Positions 36,201 through 49,481 of a DNA stretch of 64,000 nt are shown here, one piece after another. How positions within the stretch are numbered: position 1 is the first letter of the stretch; each line of letters opens with the position of its first letter. The notes beneath the pieces were generated by a model, which was not told the DNA's origin, made no database searches, and saw only the letters and a list, made by a program, of their open reading frames with translations. Both the position numbers and the translations under genes were made by a program. The DNA is from Daphnia carinata (Eukaryota > Arthropoda > Branchiopoda > Diplostraca > Daphniidae), in assembly GCF_022539665.2 (NCBI RefSeq), contig NC_081334.1, positions 5,736,424 to 5,800,423 on the forward strand, written 5' to 3'.

Positions 36201-39200
36201 CTGTTCTATCGCGTAATACGAAGCACAAACACAGAAGAAGGATGAAAACCGATAAAACTGAAAGACGGGTTATAACGTTGGGCATAGCAACGAGCTAAAG
36301 ATTCGTTTTTTTTTTGTATCGATCGCGTAAAAAATGGTTGACTAAAGAACTTGCTTTCGTCGTTGTCTTTTGTCACGCTTTCATCGGCACTGCAACAGCC
36401 CTAAAGTTATCAACAACAAATAGGGAGATTGGATTCATGTTTATGTCATTTTTGAGTATCTTCTGGGCGGGGGGGCATCCCTGAATCACATCTTCATCCC
36501 GTTGGCGGTAGATAAATACATAAACGAAAAGAAGGAAAACGGAAAATCGACAAATCTGCTGAATCTCCCTGATATTATTATACGGTATATTATCTATCCA
36601 CCTTTATATTTATACGCTATCAATCTGAGATGATGGACGACTAGGTCCGGTCAACAGTGCAAAGACGCCCTAGTCATCGGCAACATCCATCGGCTTGAAA
36701 GCCTCGCCCATTTCATCACTGCTCGTCTGTGATTTGAAACGATTGACGACAATCATGTCGAAAGAAACAGCAAAGGGACCATCATATTTATCGAGTTCCG
36801 CATACAACTGAAGCTTGGTCGTGAGCGCAGCAGTTATACGCTCGTGTGACCGTGAACGACCTCCCCTCCCTCTCGGAGATATTTTACTTTTATTTCATCT
36901 TGTATCTTTCAATCTCTTTTTGGCCGTGTCACATCTCGACATGAGGGAGACGTTTCTTTTTTTTTTCTTCTCTATATAATCAAAACCAAACACGAACACA
37001 CGGACGAGGAGAAATGGTAAGAAAAAAGGAAAGAAATGTCTATATCTCTCTATATTTCCCTCCGCTATAGCCATCTTCCGTTTTGCAGAGAGTCACCTCT
37101 ACAGAAACGAAATAAAAATCAATAAATAGCACAGCTCCCTATTTCTCTTTTCTCGTTTTCCTTTCCGTTTTTTTTCGAGCTGTTTTCAAGCTCCGTAGAC
37201 GCCGCGCTGTGTGTTAACTATTTTGGTACATAGTGTGATTTGATTCGCCACATGACTGTAAAGCTTGATAACTCCTAACGTGGAGGGCTGTTTTGAACTA
37301 TACTCTAACAACATTTCAAGAGGCGTGGACGACTTATCGGACGTGTATAAAATATTTGCATTAAATAGCAAACATATGAACATATGTGAAGAAGAAAAAA
37401 TTGACTTGATACGGGGGAGAGCAAGAACGAAGAAACGCCACACGCTCAATTTAGTTTGTATGCCTGTCTTTCATATGTAACATATGGAATTCATCCAGCA
37501 GGCATAACAACCCGTCGATCGTTGTTATCGATCTGCTTGAATGCGAGCATCAACAGTCACTGCACAGAGAAAAAGAAATTGACTAGGGGGCGAGGTGAAA
37601 TTGTGGCCAATCTCATAAAAGAAGCGTAGCCTTGTATAATAAACAGCAATAATATAAAGAAAAAAAAAAGCTATCCGTCAAAAAGAAGCAGGGCCAAAGC
37701 GGCAAAGTGCTCCTATTTCGCTGTTTTAAAAAGGGAGGATGAAAAATGGAAGGCGACTAAAACCCCTTTGCACCAACAGTCGGGAATCGCATGGAAAGCA
37801 AAGCAGGCAACGGCTGCAACAATAATAATATATAGCGAGAAAAGGGCTATCAAATAACAGAAAAGGGAAGGAGAAAAAGAAGAAAAAAAAATTTCGGTCC
37901 AACAGTTGCCGCAGTACGTCGGGCAAGCCCGCAGATTGGTGATAAATTGTATGGAAAACCGCACGAACCAATACATCGCAATCAGTGCCCCACTTTGTCC
38001 TGGAGATTCCCTGGACGCAAATGTTTGTACGAACGTATCGCTCAAGTGAAGAAAATGCTCATAAAAACTAAGCCAGGTTTCTCAGACAGATAGAACATAA
38101 CAAAAGGTACACATAGCGAACAGATGACGTCGTGTCAAATAATAAAATACGATATCGATTTTCGCAATCCTTTTTTAACCGTAAATAAAAGGCGAAAGCA
38201 GAACAGAATGAAAGCAAATGTTATCTTTTTTTCGATTCGCGAAGACAACCCATATACCGTCGTCTGGGAATGTTCCCTCTTATTTTTCCGTTGGTTGAAG
38301 AATAAAAGATCCCCATCACATTTCCTTCCTTCCTCGATATCAAGACATTAAATTCTAGACGTTTTCCTTTATAATCACCATCTCATTCCTCGCTCTAATA
38401 TTTCCGAATCATCGAATATTAGTACCGACTAGGAAGAACGCAAAAGATCAGCTCGAGGAATTCGATACAGAGGGTAATCGATAGGAGAAAAAGTTCGAGT
38501 GGATGGTAATACGCGTCAAGCAGCAAGGAAGAGAGTTCAAGGACAACTTCGCAAAGTATAACGAAATCAAGTGAAACCATTTGAGTTCGCATGCAAAAAA
38601 GGCAGCGGATCAAAAGCTACATTCAGAATAGCAGAGGATAGTTTATGCAGATGACACGATACACAAAAAAAAAAAAAAAAAAAAAATGAAGCCCGATAAC
38701 TTGTCTATGTCCAGATTGGAAGGACGTTTGCATTGGTGTCTAAGGTTATCGAGTGTCACACCAACGTCATTCCTTTGCATTTTGAATAACGATTTATAAA
38801 CAGCTTCGACAAGATTAAAATCTGTTTGAATAGCGCAAATCCATTGACAACTGACGTCCTCTGACCGATGACATGCTCGATAAACTTTACTTAGTTATAG
38901 CTGTTTTAGAAAAACGATGGCCAATGTGAGGGTGTTTCCTGAAGTGTGACCATGTTAGTAACATAAAAGAGGGGTCCTAATTGCCAGACTATTTTGAGAT
39001 CTTGTTCTGGGTAGCTTCAGATCTCGATTTGTTCGATTTATGAATTTAGTTGATCGAAGTGTTAATGGAAAAGTGTTTTCTTTGGCAGACAAAATTGACT
39101 ATCCGACGATCAAACGCGGTTGATTTTGGGTAATTTCGATTTCCAATTTAATGAGCAGTCGAGGAAAATGGCAAAGGTGAAGACTGAAAAACGGACGGAT

Positions 39201-42200
39201 ACGCACTTCTTGGGCAACGGATTTGAAGAGTGCTTAATCGACACGAACAATCTCTGAATTTAACAAGAAAAGACGTGCAAAAATAACGAAATCATAAACC
39301 TCCTTGCCGAAACAACTAGCAATTCTAATACAAGAATAGCTGCTGTCCTTGTACACTTTTTCGGCGACGAACAACAAAAATATCTACTACACTCTTCGTG
39401 TGAATAATGCATGCATTCATATGCGGCCGTGTCTTAATCATTCTCTCCGCCCATCAATAAATGTTTGAAAACTTATCGTTCCCCGTTGCGTTACAATGCA
39501 AAGATAAGTCACACTGGCTGGGAAGTGAAATGGATGTTGCAAGTATATCGACAAGGAATGTAATGGATCGATTTCTTATTCCTCTTTTATTCAGTGTCCC
39601 CCCCCTTTTCACTCGTCTTTTTCGTCAGCGGTGTCACAAACTCATGCATCGCCCCGATAAGACATAGACGCACTCGCATTTGTTATTTATTGACAGGGTC
39701 GGCCAAGCGAATGGCTCAAACGATCACGATGGAGCCGCGGGCTGACAGACCCGAAGCGGCGCTCGCAACGTTAATTCAGCGCGCAGAAGAGTAGTAATGC
39801 ACATGCCATAGCGACGCTTGCAACATACAGATTTTTTGCCCTTCTGACATTCAGTTTTCTACCCGTCATTTTAGCGATATGATCGACCCAGTCTCTAGTA
39901 AGCAGCTGCCATTTCGTGGTGTTCGCCAAAGATGAACCACACAGCGCAGATGCCGGGAGGTTGCCGTCATTCGATAGGCCTCATCGACCGCAGGTTTGCA
40001 TGACACCAAAGTCCTGCAAACCGAATCTTGCGAAAGTTTTTAATGTTCGCCATGGGCCACATTGGGTAACAATCAACGTCTGAAAGCCTTTCCCGTTGAT
40101 TATTTTCTACATCGTCGTTATGGCTACGTCTCCGTAACGAGAAAACACACATTACCCTTTTTCAAATTTGAAGGATTTTTTTTTTCGCACCAAGGAAAAA
40201 CAAAAACTTTAACCCATCGCTGAATTCAATTCCATTTCAAGTTAATAAAAATCTAACTTTTCGTATCGGATGTAGGCTCGAGGCGTTCTCAAGAAACTCC
40301 TAACGAAAGGTCAACGTCACGCACGTTCGAAGAAATTTACATTTGAAATCAACCTCGTTAATAAGGAGCTACTCATAAAAATGCATCGAAATATGAATCG
40401 ACTTCAAGCCTACGATGGAGCAACCAACGAAATCATTAACGCAGAGTAGGTAGAAGTATATAGTATTGACTTACCTCTTTGCTGGGGCAGAGGACCAAGA
40501 CGAAGAGCCGGACTTCGTGGCACGTGTGTCCCATATTGGCCGGATGCTTGAGGCGGACGATGCCGACGTGGCGTCGCGTCAGTGTCGGCAGATTGCATCT
40601 GAGTATATTTCATAACGAAGGTGGCCATTAATTTTTACAACTCAGCCATTACTGCGCAATCTATGATGATGAATATTCTATCTACTTACAGGGCACAGAT
40701 CCAGGATTGATCGTAGTCGAAAGTTCCGCTGTCGTTGGTGCACGTCGCCTGGATCGTCCTGGCCAGCATCGGCACTAAACGAATAAAAATTGTAAGACAT
40801 TAGAAATTATGTAGTATTGCACCTAACTATTAGGTTAACACACAATCTGTTAACAGTTAAAAAGAGGATGGCACAATAAGAGATTTAGACCTGTGGACGG
40901 GTGTGTTGCATTCAATGGCAAGTAACGCGAGTCACTTAATCAATACACAAATAAATCAATAGCGAATTTTACACAGAAAGAAATGTGAATGAAAAGCTCT
41001 AATGGGAAAACCTCAGTGTAGTCGATAAAACTATAAATACAAAAAATATCGGATTTGCTCAGCCATGCAAACGAGATTAAATTCAATAATGGTGGCGTGA
41101 GTGAATGGCTAGTCCTATTGTTCCTTTGTTGAATAGAAACGCATATAGAGCTCAAGATGACAATCGATTTAAACACAATGGTTACCCGCTCTGATAGATA
41201 CAATACATATGCTTCGCCTAGTCGACTATTTATATCTTACCTGTATCGTGAGTGAAGAGGATCATCTTAGCCTCCTCAGCGACAGACGGGACCATTTTGC
41301 TGAGCAAAAGATCGACCAGGTCGGACGGCGAGTTCTCGGTGACGTCAAGGAGGAGGACGCTCTGCTGGAGAAACTGCGTAATGTCCACAGCTGGTCTCAC
41401 CTCGGCCCCGAAATCCTTGAGTGGCAGTCTCTGCAAAGTGCACGTGATCAAATGGAGATCTTCATCTTCTTCATCCTCATCGTCATCCTCATTGGCTACA
41501 AGCGCCGTAGAAACTAGGTCTTTCTCCGTCGTCGAACCGGACACATCCTGCAAGTGGATGGCTGATAGTTGATGGCAACTGTCTTCGCCCAAATAAGATG
41601 ATACTACAGACGGGCTAGTGTCAACGTCCTCCACAGGGGTCGCGCGACTCGCGTTGTTGTTGAATCTTTGATTGGAAAGGGTAAGGGAGCGCGGGATTTC
41701 GGATATGTTTCTACGCTGCCCTTCTCCTGGTGATGATTCATTGATTTCGGTCATGGCCGTTTCGCAGTTTTCGCTTTCCGTCTGTTCGTCAATGGTGGCA
41801 CTGACGTCACCGGAGCGTGCCCTTCCGCCACTTGGGCGGGCACGAGTCAGCATCGGCAAAACACTCAAGACGGGCGGCTCTGTACTGGGCGCTGAATGCG
41901 GTTGATGCAAATGCAGTTGATCAACATTCATTTGAAAAGTGGACCATCTACGCTGAAGAGTTTTGCGCTCCGCCCGTTGGGCCTGCGCCTTCCGCTCGGT
42001 TAACGGTGAATCGTACGTGCTCGTTTGCCGGCCCTTTTCCGTTTTGGACGCCGGTGGGGCCGTCACGGCGACGGGTGATGCCGTTTGAACTTGCCATGAT
42101 CCGTAGAGGGCCGGATAAGGCATCGTAAGCGAACAACGACGCTTAAAGACTGGCTGCGGTTGCAGCGATGGCTCAGCATTGACAACTCCGGTCGGTGCGT

Positions 42201-45200
42201 TAATTTCCACAACACATTGGCTGTCGCAAAGGACAAACGTGCTGCCCGGTGACATGAGACTATTGGCCACCATCAATGGCATAGTCGTCGATTTCATGCC
42301 AGTGGACGTTGGTTTGCCTCCGCGAGTGGCGGCCATTGTACGATTGCGCTCCTTCCAGCGCTTGGCGGCTCGTTTTGCCGACGGCACTGAAGCCGCAAAA
42401 TTCAATACGGCTTCACCGCCGGTGAGGCCGTTGTTAGTAGCACCGCTACTTCCATCCGGCTGCTGATCCAGTAATATCGCAGTCTCGGCTTCTGGCTTAG
42501 TACGTTGATGCTGCAACGGCAGCACGTTATTAGCGCTAGCTGGTGGCGATTCCATCTTGGCTCGAGGGGAATCTAACACGGTGCACTGACTTGAACCGAC
42601 CAGTTTAAAACGGGAAATGGTGCGAAAAGAAAAGAGCTATCCGGATAGAGAGAGAGATTGCAGAATAGATCAGAATTTGACCTGAGCGGATCGCGAACGA
42701 GTTTATTTTAGAATAGCGCGCAATTCCGAAATAAAAAGACTTTATGGAAGAATGGGAAACCACTAAATCGGATAGGATTTCGATGGAAGTGAAATGAATC
42801 GAGTAGGACGTCAATAAAAGGAGTCGAACAAGTTCGGACTAATCGGTTAGTTTTGCAAGAAAAATCAAGTAAAAATCAATGGGGAAAATAAAGAGACTGA
42901 CAAAACAGACGTTTTTGCCCAGCAAATCGTTTGGCAGGTCGCCCCAGGAGACAGACGGACAACGAGACTATCGAAGATTGGAGAGGGGCTGTTAATGGAT
43001 TTGCAGCTCCTACAATTGAACGCGCTGATTGAAATTGGATGGAAACCAATTGAAATGGTCGAAACCACACAAGAAGACACACACACACACGCTGACACGC
43101 ACACAGGCACAAATGTCTTATCCATACGACGGCATGAAACGCGCAATAATTGTCGCCGGCCAAGAGGTCGGCAGTCGGAGAGGGGAGAGAGAAAGCAATA
43201 AAGAAGGAGGGTGGGCTATGATAAGTTGAAAAAAAAAAAAAAGCGGAAACTATCTCTCTCCCCCTCTGTACGTTTTCCGGTTGACGAGGGAAACTGAACA
43301 GAATTGCACGTCCGAGCCGCTTTGGTTTCTTGCCACAAACACGGCACCGGCACTTGGGATAAGCACAAGCCCAACAAATCCCTCCTTCTCTTTCAGACTC
43401 TGAGGTCCCTCTGTTTCTGCTGCTCGATTTTCTCCGTTGTCTGGTGGGCCAACAATTTCTCGTGTGTCACCAACAGCAGCGCAAAGCTGCGCGGCGCACG
43501 CCCGCAAAAGTCCGAACGGGGAAGAACTTTAACCGAGAAGTTACCATAAAGAAATTTTCTATGACGAGCATCCTTTTAAATGTGAGTTTTAAAAAGTAGG
43601 GATATCTTGTGTTTACAATTATCGATATTTTCAGGCTTTGTTTCCTTTTGTAAAATTACGTAATTTAATGCGCGCGTTCAGTTGAATTTGTTGCTTTTTG
43701 ACGATGTTCGATTGTCTGCCCCAATTACTTTTGTATTTCCATCATTTCCTGGAATGGAAATGCACTTTGTCACGAGCGAACAAAGGTGTTTAAAATTTGA
43801 TCGATGGTTCGATTTCCCTTTGTGTCTTTCTCAAAATGCTAAAATGAATACAATCCTCGATTGAGACATAATTAAAGTGACAGGGGGGAAAAAATTATTC
43901 CGGTGGCTAGCTAACATTTTGGACGACACCCCGTTGCTACCCAGTTATTCATATTACGTAAAGTCCACGCCGTGAACACATGATATGTTCCAATTTTGGG
44001 CGTGGAAGCCGCGGGAAACTTTTTTTTTTCACTGACGCCCATTTTTAAGTTCTACCGTTCCCCCCTCCATTATCGCGTCTAGCGTTGAATTACGTAGGTA
44101 AAAATAGCTGATGAATTTTTCACATTTCGCCACAGTGATGAGTGCCCTAATTTATGACACCTTACAAATCCTTGCCATTCGATAGTTCATTCGTGTGTAG
44201 CTATTGCTCAAAGCTCCTCCTACGCACCGTTAAAGACCATCACGATTGCCGCCCCCCCCCCCCTTTTTCACCACCAAATGGAAATCGATGCGCCCACCAC
44301 CAATTACCGGTTGCCGCCCACACCCGTCGGAGCCCAAGGCATCATCACGGGAAAACGGGTAGCCATATCTGGAAGATGGCCGTCTTCTATTCTGCGCGCA
44401 TTTCTTTTAACAGATAGTTTGAATTTGCAAACAATTTCTTTGCCCTACACATCCAAGCTCTCCAAGGAAACAAATACAAAAGCAATAATGCTTAAAGTTG
44501 TTGAGACTTTCGGGTCTTATATCTGAGCTAGTCGATGGTCGGGTCAGATTATTAGTAGGAGTAGTGGTGGCCGTAGATAGGGGGTATGAAGGGGGTGGAT
44601 CATTCACGACTTTTCACCTCTTTCACGAAGCTGGCGAAGGGAAGCGGAAAAAGTCACGCACTAGCTATCCTTTATTCCTCATCTTTCGCCTACGCTTTCT
44701 TTATCCTTTTCTGTTACAACTATTTCCCTGCAGTTTTCGTTTATTTCGCCTCTTTTATTCTCTTTCCTCTCCCTGCTTTTCGAAGAGAAATCCATATGCT
44801 AGCCTACTACCGCGTGTGATGAACAGATCGATTCCAACGGCCGATCACGGTATTGCGAGAACACGGTATTTCCTTGTATCGACGTGCGGCTTCGATGTTG
44901 GAATATAATTGAATCGGATTGGTTAAGACATTCGAGAAAAATCAACCCAGCCTAGCGGAACAATTTTTTTCTTCCCTCTTGTTTTGATTATTCTACTCAT
45001 CACGTTGAACGTACACAAAATTCCCCTTTTTCTCATCTCAATCCTCAACTGCTGCTGCGCCTTATTCTTCGTTGGCTTTGAAGTCGTCCTCTTTTTAACG
45101 CCTAACCCAAAAAAAGACGAGGATATCACAGAACTAGCATTACTACGATTTCCTAACTGCAGCTGTAAACAAACATGAAAACTTTCGTTTCATAAATGAT

Positions 45201-48200
45201 TCCCTATTTCCGGCGCATTGGGATAGACATTTCTCGGATTCTGACGTAAATGCACGAAACAAGACGCAAGCGAAGATAAGGAAGCAAAAAAAAAAAAAAA
45301 AAAAAAAATGATGAATGATGGCTGTTAGTGGTCGAAGATGATAAAGGGGTGAAAATCAATTACTTTGCCGACGACGTTCTTTGTGACGACACTGAAAACA
45401 AGTGCCAGAAAAGAAGCAAGGGCTTCAAGCAAAATTTAAAAAAAAATGACAGTGGCAGCTGGATCGATTGGGACGTGCGAACTGTACGGATTGTCGCCCA
45501 TTGTTGGCAGGTACAGCAACAGGGACTCTATCTTCATTACAAGTCGAACAGCGTAAAGCTATGTGAGACTTGTAGGGGTCAGACAATTACAGTAATTGAA
45601 CCAACCACTACTAGAGGGCAACAAGCGTTCGTTTTCGTCTCTATTGTCAACGCTGCAGAGCAAAACGATCACGACTACGAACCAAAATATGGTTTTAAAA
45701 AGAAAAAAAGGGAGAGACGGATGATTCACACGAGACATGTGCACGGCCATTTGCCTTCTAGCTTCCATTAGCAATATCGATCGGCATATGGTTATTCTAC
45801 TGCCTCACCTCACCCGGCTTACGCCAGTCATCTATAATGATTACATGTGCCAACTCGTCAGGTTGCTATACTAGGCTGCTGTTGCCTTCCGGTATGTTCT
45901 TGTTAGTCTGACGCTAGACCCGGAAGGTAAAAGAGAGGGGGAAAAAACAGCAGACATAGTCACAAAATCCAGATTCATTAATGCGGAATATTATTTTTTT
46001 TTTTTGTAAAAAAAAAAAATAATACTCGTAGAGTTTAAAAAATTCAAAAAGGAATTTTAAAAACATTTTTTAGGAAGACATTTATGACCGATCGTTGCTG
46101 TTTGTATACGACTATCATAAATTATTGGATTTTACTTCAACGATAGGGAATTCGCTTTAAAAAATGAAATTGAGTTTGGCAAGACAGGGAGTTAAACAGC
46201 AAAAGCTGCAGCGCTTTTGATCCTGGTCGACGATCCCAACCGGAAGAGGATTCGGTCTGAAAAACAACGAAATGGGATAGACGGCCGTAACTTTTCTTTT
46301 TTTCCGATGTCGTGTACGAATAGTAGGGGATTACACGGATCGGCACAAAAGGTTGTACCAATTGGTGTATGTCAGGATTTCGATTTTCCAATAGTGATAC
46401 ATGTGACATGCAGGTTTTTGAGCTGCGACTACATCGACTATGTGAAGTGAAGCAAGAAAACGAGATTGCGAGAAAGATGGAAATCCAGTTCGTGGGTGTT
46501 GGAGAAAGATGGGATTTCGAAGTGTACAGAAACATTTCCGTATTTGACCTAATCCATATAATTTCCGTTTTGAATTAGACGAAACACTTAAAGGAAAAAA
46601 AAAAATAAGATCGGCCAATTAGTTGGATGAAAACAAGGATCGCGCTCCTTCCCAACATTTGCTCATTTGAATGACACCTGGCGTGGGCATACTCGTCTAA
46701 GCGTTGGTGATCCCTAGTGAAGACCTTTGAGAAGCGCTCGGGATTATCACGAATCGCAGGGGCTACTCTTCACGACAAGTGTTTATAAACGTACCAGACA
46801 TGCCATTCGACCATCAACCTTATCCACTAGCCCACAAAAGTTGCCTGAAACGCGTTTCCGTGCGTGTTTGCCCTCCCCCCACCAAAATATAAAAAAAACA
46901 AAAAAAAAACACCGTCTGACAAGAAAACCGGGCACAAAGGCGATGATCCTTCCGCTTGCACGTCACTAGTGAGTCAATATGCACGCACTTAACATTTCTA
47001 ACGTCTCTTTGACAACCTCGCTCTTGAACCGGTAAGAGTGGATGGGTGGTAGAGAGAACCGCGGAAAACAGTTTCCATTCATAAAATATTCGTTTGCCAA
47101 AAGGAAAAAGTAAAAAAAAAAGCGAAGACTTACCTCGTGTTTCGCGTAGAGAAGACACGCCTCTTCACCGTCATCTATAGAAACAAAAGATGCATGATTA
47201 AGAGTGTGAGAGACAAAGAACAAAAGCAACTCATGTTTGATTGGATGATAAAAAGCGGTGAATGACATTTGCCCTAGGTAATCAAACGTGTTGATTGTTT
47301 CGCTTCCGAAAAATTATTAGACGCCTGTGATGTCTAGACGTCGTTCCATTAACGAAAAATGTCATACACTAATTCGTTCTTTGTTGCTTTGAGAATTGAG
47401 AAATTTCAAAGCTCCATATGCAGATGAGCCCAAATGGGATTCTTGTTTTTGTTTACAAGGCATCAGAGTTTTCCGAAGCACAACGCTCAGTACGAAAAAA
47501 AAAAAAAAGTAAAAGGCCAATAATTGATATTTAAATGTCAAACGAAAAAAAGTCGCATTCGACGTATAGGTGAACGAGTTTAAATGACCTGATCCCAATG
47601 AAAAGAGCACTTTCCTTTTTATGTCCTCATCGAAAATTAAAAAAAATATTGAAAATGTAGTGCGCCGAGAATGGCAAATCACGTTTGTATAGTCCTACGG
47701 AAATCCCAAAAGTTTTTTCTATATCCAGAAAATGCGCTGCAGAGCCAGTAGCTAGCGACATCTATGAACAGTAGCGACAACTTCAGTCAAACCTATTGAC
47801 CCCCCCCCCCCCCCGTCTTCCCTTGTACAATAATAATACTGCTAAGCCTGATGTAACCTAAAAGCCACAAAAACACAACACATATAAGTGCTAAAAAAGA
47901 AAAATTTTCTATGGCTTAAAAATGGGCTTCTCTGATTACTTTTGGCTTTCGCTGTCGAGGTGAAATAATCGATTCACCATAAAACCAACGTTCAAATAAA
48001 AACTGATAAACTTGTTGTCATGGGAAAGTCAAACTTGAGGTCGTCTTTAAAGACGACGTCCAAATTATTCCCTTATTATTTCTTAGTGGGATTGATTTAA
48101 ATGTGATCGCACTCTACTTCAATTGACTGCATGTTTGTTTTGTCGAGAAAATTCTTTGAAGAAAAGAATACGCAGCTTTTCAACAGCCTAGCAACGAAAG

Positions 48201-49476
48201 GGAAATAGTATGCAAACGTGACGTGCCTAAATGTTTCGGCGCTGCAGCGAACACGTAGTGTCGAAACATGACCTTGCATACAAGTCAATCTCACTTGAAA
48301 TACGCCGCGCACACATACCCTGACTGGTGGTTCTGGCTATATAACTTAATTATATCATTATACTAGCTCTTGTTAGCGAACACAATCAGCCGAGTAGTAA
48401 TCAAAGTGTAAGACGCACGTAAAAAAAAAACGTGAAAATACATTGGGAAGTAGAAAAAGATGAGCTCTGTGTAAAAGGCGTTCGAACTACTACTTGCTTT
48501 TGGGCTGTTGCTGCTGGTAGAATTTACTATGCAATTTAACAGATCCTTTCTTTTGTGCGCAAAATTAAGCTCAGGAAATTAAAAGTCAAAATATTTTCAT
48601 GCACTGATTAAAAATGGAAGGGATCTACTACATGAATATGAAAGATTATTCCAACAAAAAGCTGCTCATCATCTTTAATTGAATGAATGTCTAAAATAAA
48701 AATCTAGACAGAGTGTGACAGACGGTAGTGCGACCTTTTCACTTGTTTTTGCTGTTGTTATTTGTCAATTGTACACGTAAAAGACAGTCACGGACTGGCA
48801 CATCCGGAACGCCCACGTGCAGATTGTCGGGATCGATGGCTCTTTTATTCTCAATTTTTCCTCTTTTTCTGCTTGATTTCGACGATTTTTTGCTTCGTGA
48901 TTTTCCTTGTAGTGAACGCATGGTGAATGAAAAGGCTAAAGGCCGTACGAGGAGACAAATAGCGGATAACTTTGATAAGCGTTGAAGAACAGAATCAATG
49001 GAACACAACTTTGCACTTCTGCCAGCGGCCCATCTAAAAGCCTAACTTGATGAAACTTTTGGTCTTTACTACGAAATTGATTGTCAAGCAAGATAAACCT
49101 AAACTAGCTTTTTGCTCTTCCGTTTTCTCGCTATGTAACTCGTAAGGTCCATGTGCGCAAAATAGTTTCTGTTTTTCATTACGCGACGGCTACCGTTTTT
49201 TTTTCTATTCGCAGAAAAACAATTACCAAAGAGAAGCGAACGTTAATCGAATCAAGCGCATCCCAACAGAGCCATTTTTGATACACCAACATGTTTACCG
49301 GGAATGAAGCGAAATACACGAAAATGAAAAAAAAAGGGGAGAAACTTACCAAAGATGAGCCGCCATTCGCCGTTACGGAAGATCCAGGCGGAGTTGCGGA
49401 CGGCTTTGTTGGGATCGCCGCTTCCGAAACGCCGCAGTGAATTACGATAGGAGCCTTTGACGCGGCGCACACTCAT
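30291..49476 (-). CDS. SLC4A11: SLC4A11-type ion transporter
   Basis: Twelve clear coding exons join in phase: 41241-42555, 40690-40774, 40475-40598, 35160-35372, 34876-35086, 34489-34602, 33598-33804, 31738-31981, 31383-31655, 31142-31315, 30597-30792 and 30291-30527 (1130 residues from the ATG at 42555). Two likely 5' exons, 49350-49476 and 47134-47174 (41 bp), add 56 residues. SLC4A11 is a plasma-membrane H+/OH- (NH3-stimulated) transporter of the bicarbonate-transporter superfamily. Diagnostic segments are [71 protein letters not shown] and [11 protein letters not shown], ending DGEHQ. The large loop encoded by 31738-31981 carries three N-glycosylation sequons (NLSS, NNTV, NASA). The 438-codon exon adds a Ser/Thr/Pro-rich, acidic N-terminal extension that the 891-residue human protein lacks. 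Confidence 0.92.
31982..33597. other. SLC4A11 intron, 1.6 kb
   Basis: Intron between the 33598-33804 and 31738-31981 exons. The open frames within it, including the overlapping 124-codon plus-strand frame at 32290-32664, lack codon-usage or family support. I see no repeat or RNA gene. Confidence 0.6.
35373..40474. other. SLC4A11 intron, 5.1 kb
   Basis: Long intron with poly-T tracts. On the plus strand near 35650 there is a TATA-like GTATATAAGCCG in an otherwise plain context; whether it is used is unknown. No coding or RNA gene is recognised. Confidence 0.55.
42556..47133. other. SLC4A11 intron or alternative 5' region
   Basis: It contains a CA-type microsatellite (ACACACACACGCTGACACGCACACAG near 43080), long homopolymers, and a 147-codon plus-strand frame at 45328-45771 that starts with GTG and shows no domain. 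The stretch directly upstream of 42555 could be a promoter if the transporter has a second start. Confidence 0.5.
47134..47174 (-). CDS. 41-bp micro-exon
   Basis: Bounded by TTTCTATAG and GAG|GTAAGT, it encodes [14 protein letters not shown] when joined to the exon at 49350-49476 (phase 1 in, phase 0 out). Its good splice signals and open phase make a real exon likely. Confidence 0.5.
47175..49349. other. SLC4A11 intron with 18-bp palindrome
   Basis: Intron between the two probable 5' exons. It includes the perfect palindrome GTCGTCTTTAAAGACGAC at 48040-48057 and a C-run near 47800. No other gene is seen. Confidence 0.5.
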
Positions 49477-49481
49477 TGTAA
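49350..49481 (-). CDS. Probable first coding exon of SLC4A11-like gene
   Basis: An ATG at 49476 opens 42 codons rich in R and S ([20 protein letters not shown]), ending at TTTG|GTAAGT. An acceptor-like AATCCAG lies at 49482, so a 5' UTR exon may precede it. The phase fits the 41-bp exon at 47134-47174, which in turn fits the acceptor CCAAG|ATG at 42555. The link to the transporter is inferred from splice phase only, because vertebrate N-termini do not resemble it. An alternative is that the transporter starts at the 42555 ATG from its own promoter. Confidence 0.5.

Noticed and set aside
41209-42466. Plus-strand frames opposite the large transporter exon
   Set aside because: They are shadows of the minus-strand coding exon, which has family support.
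45328-45771. 147-codon plus-strand frame
   Set aside because: It starts with GTG, lies in a transporter intron on the opposite strand, follows a poly-A tract, and shows no domain or splice context.
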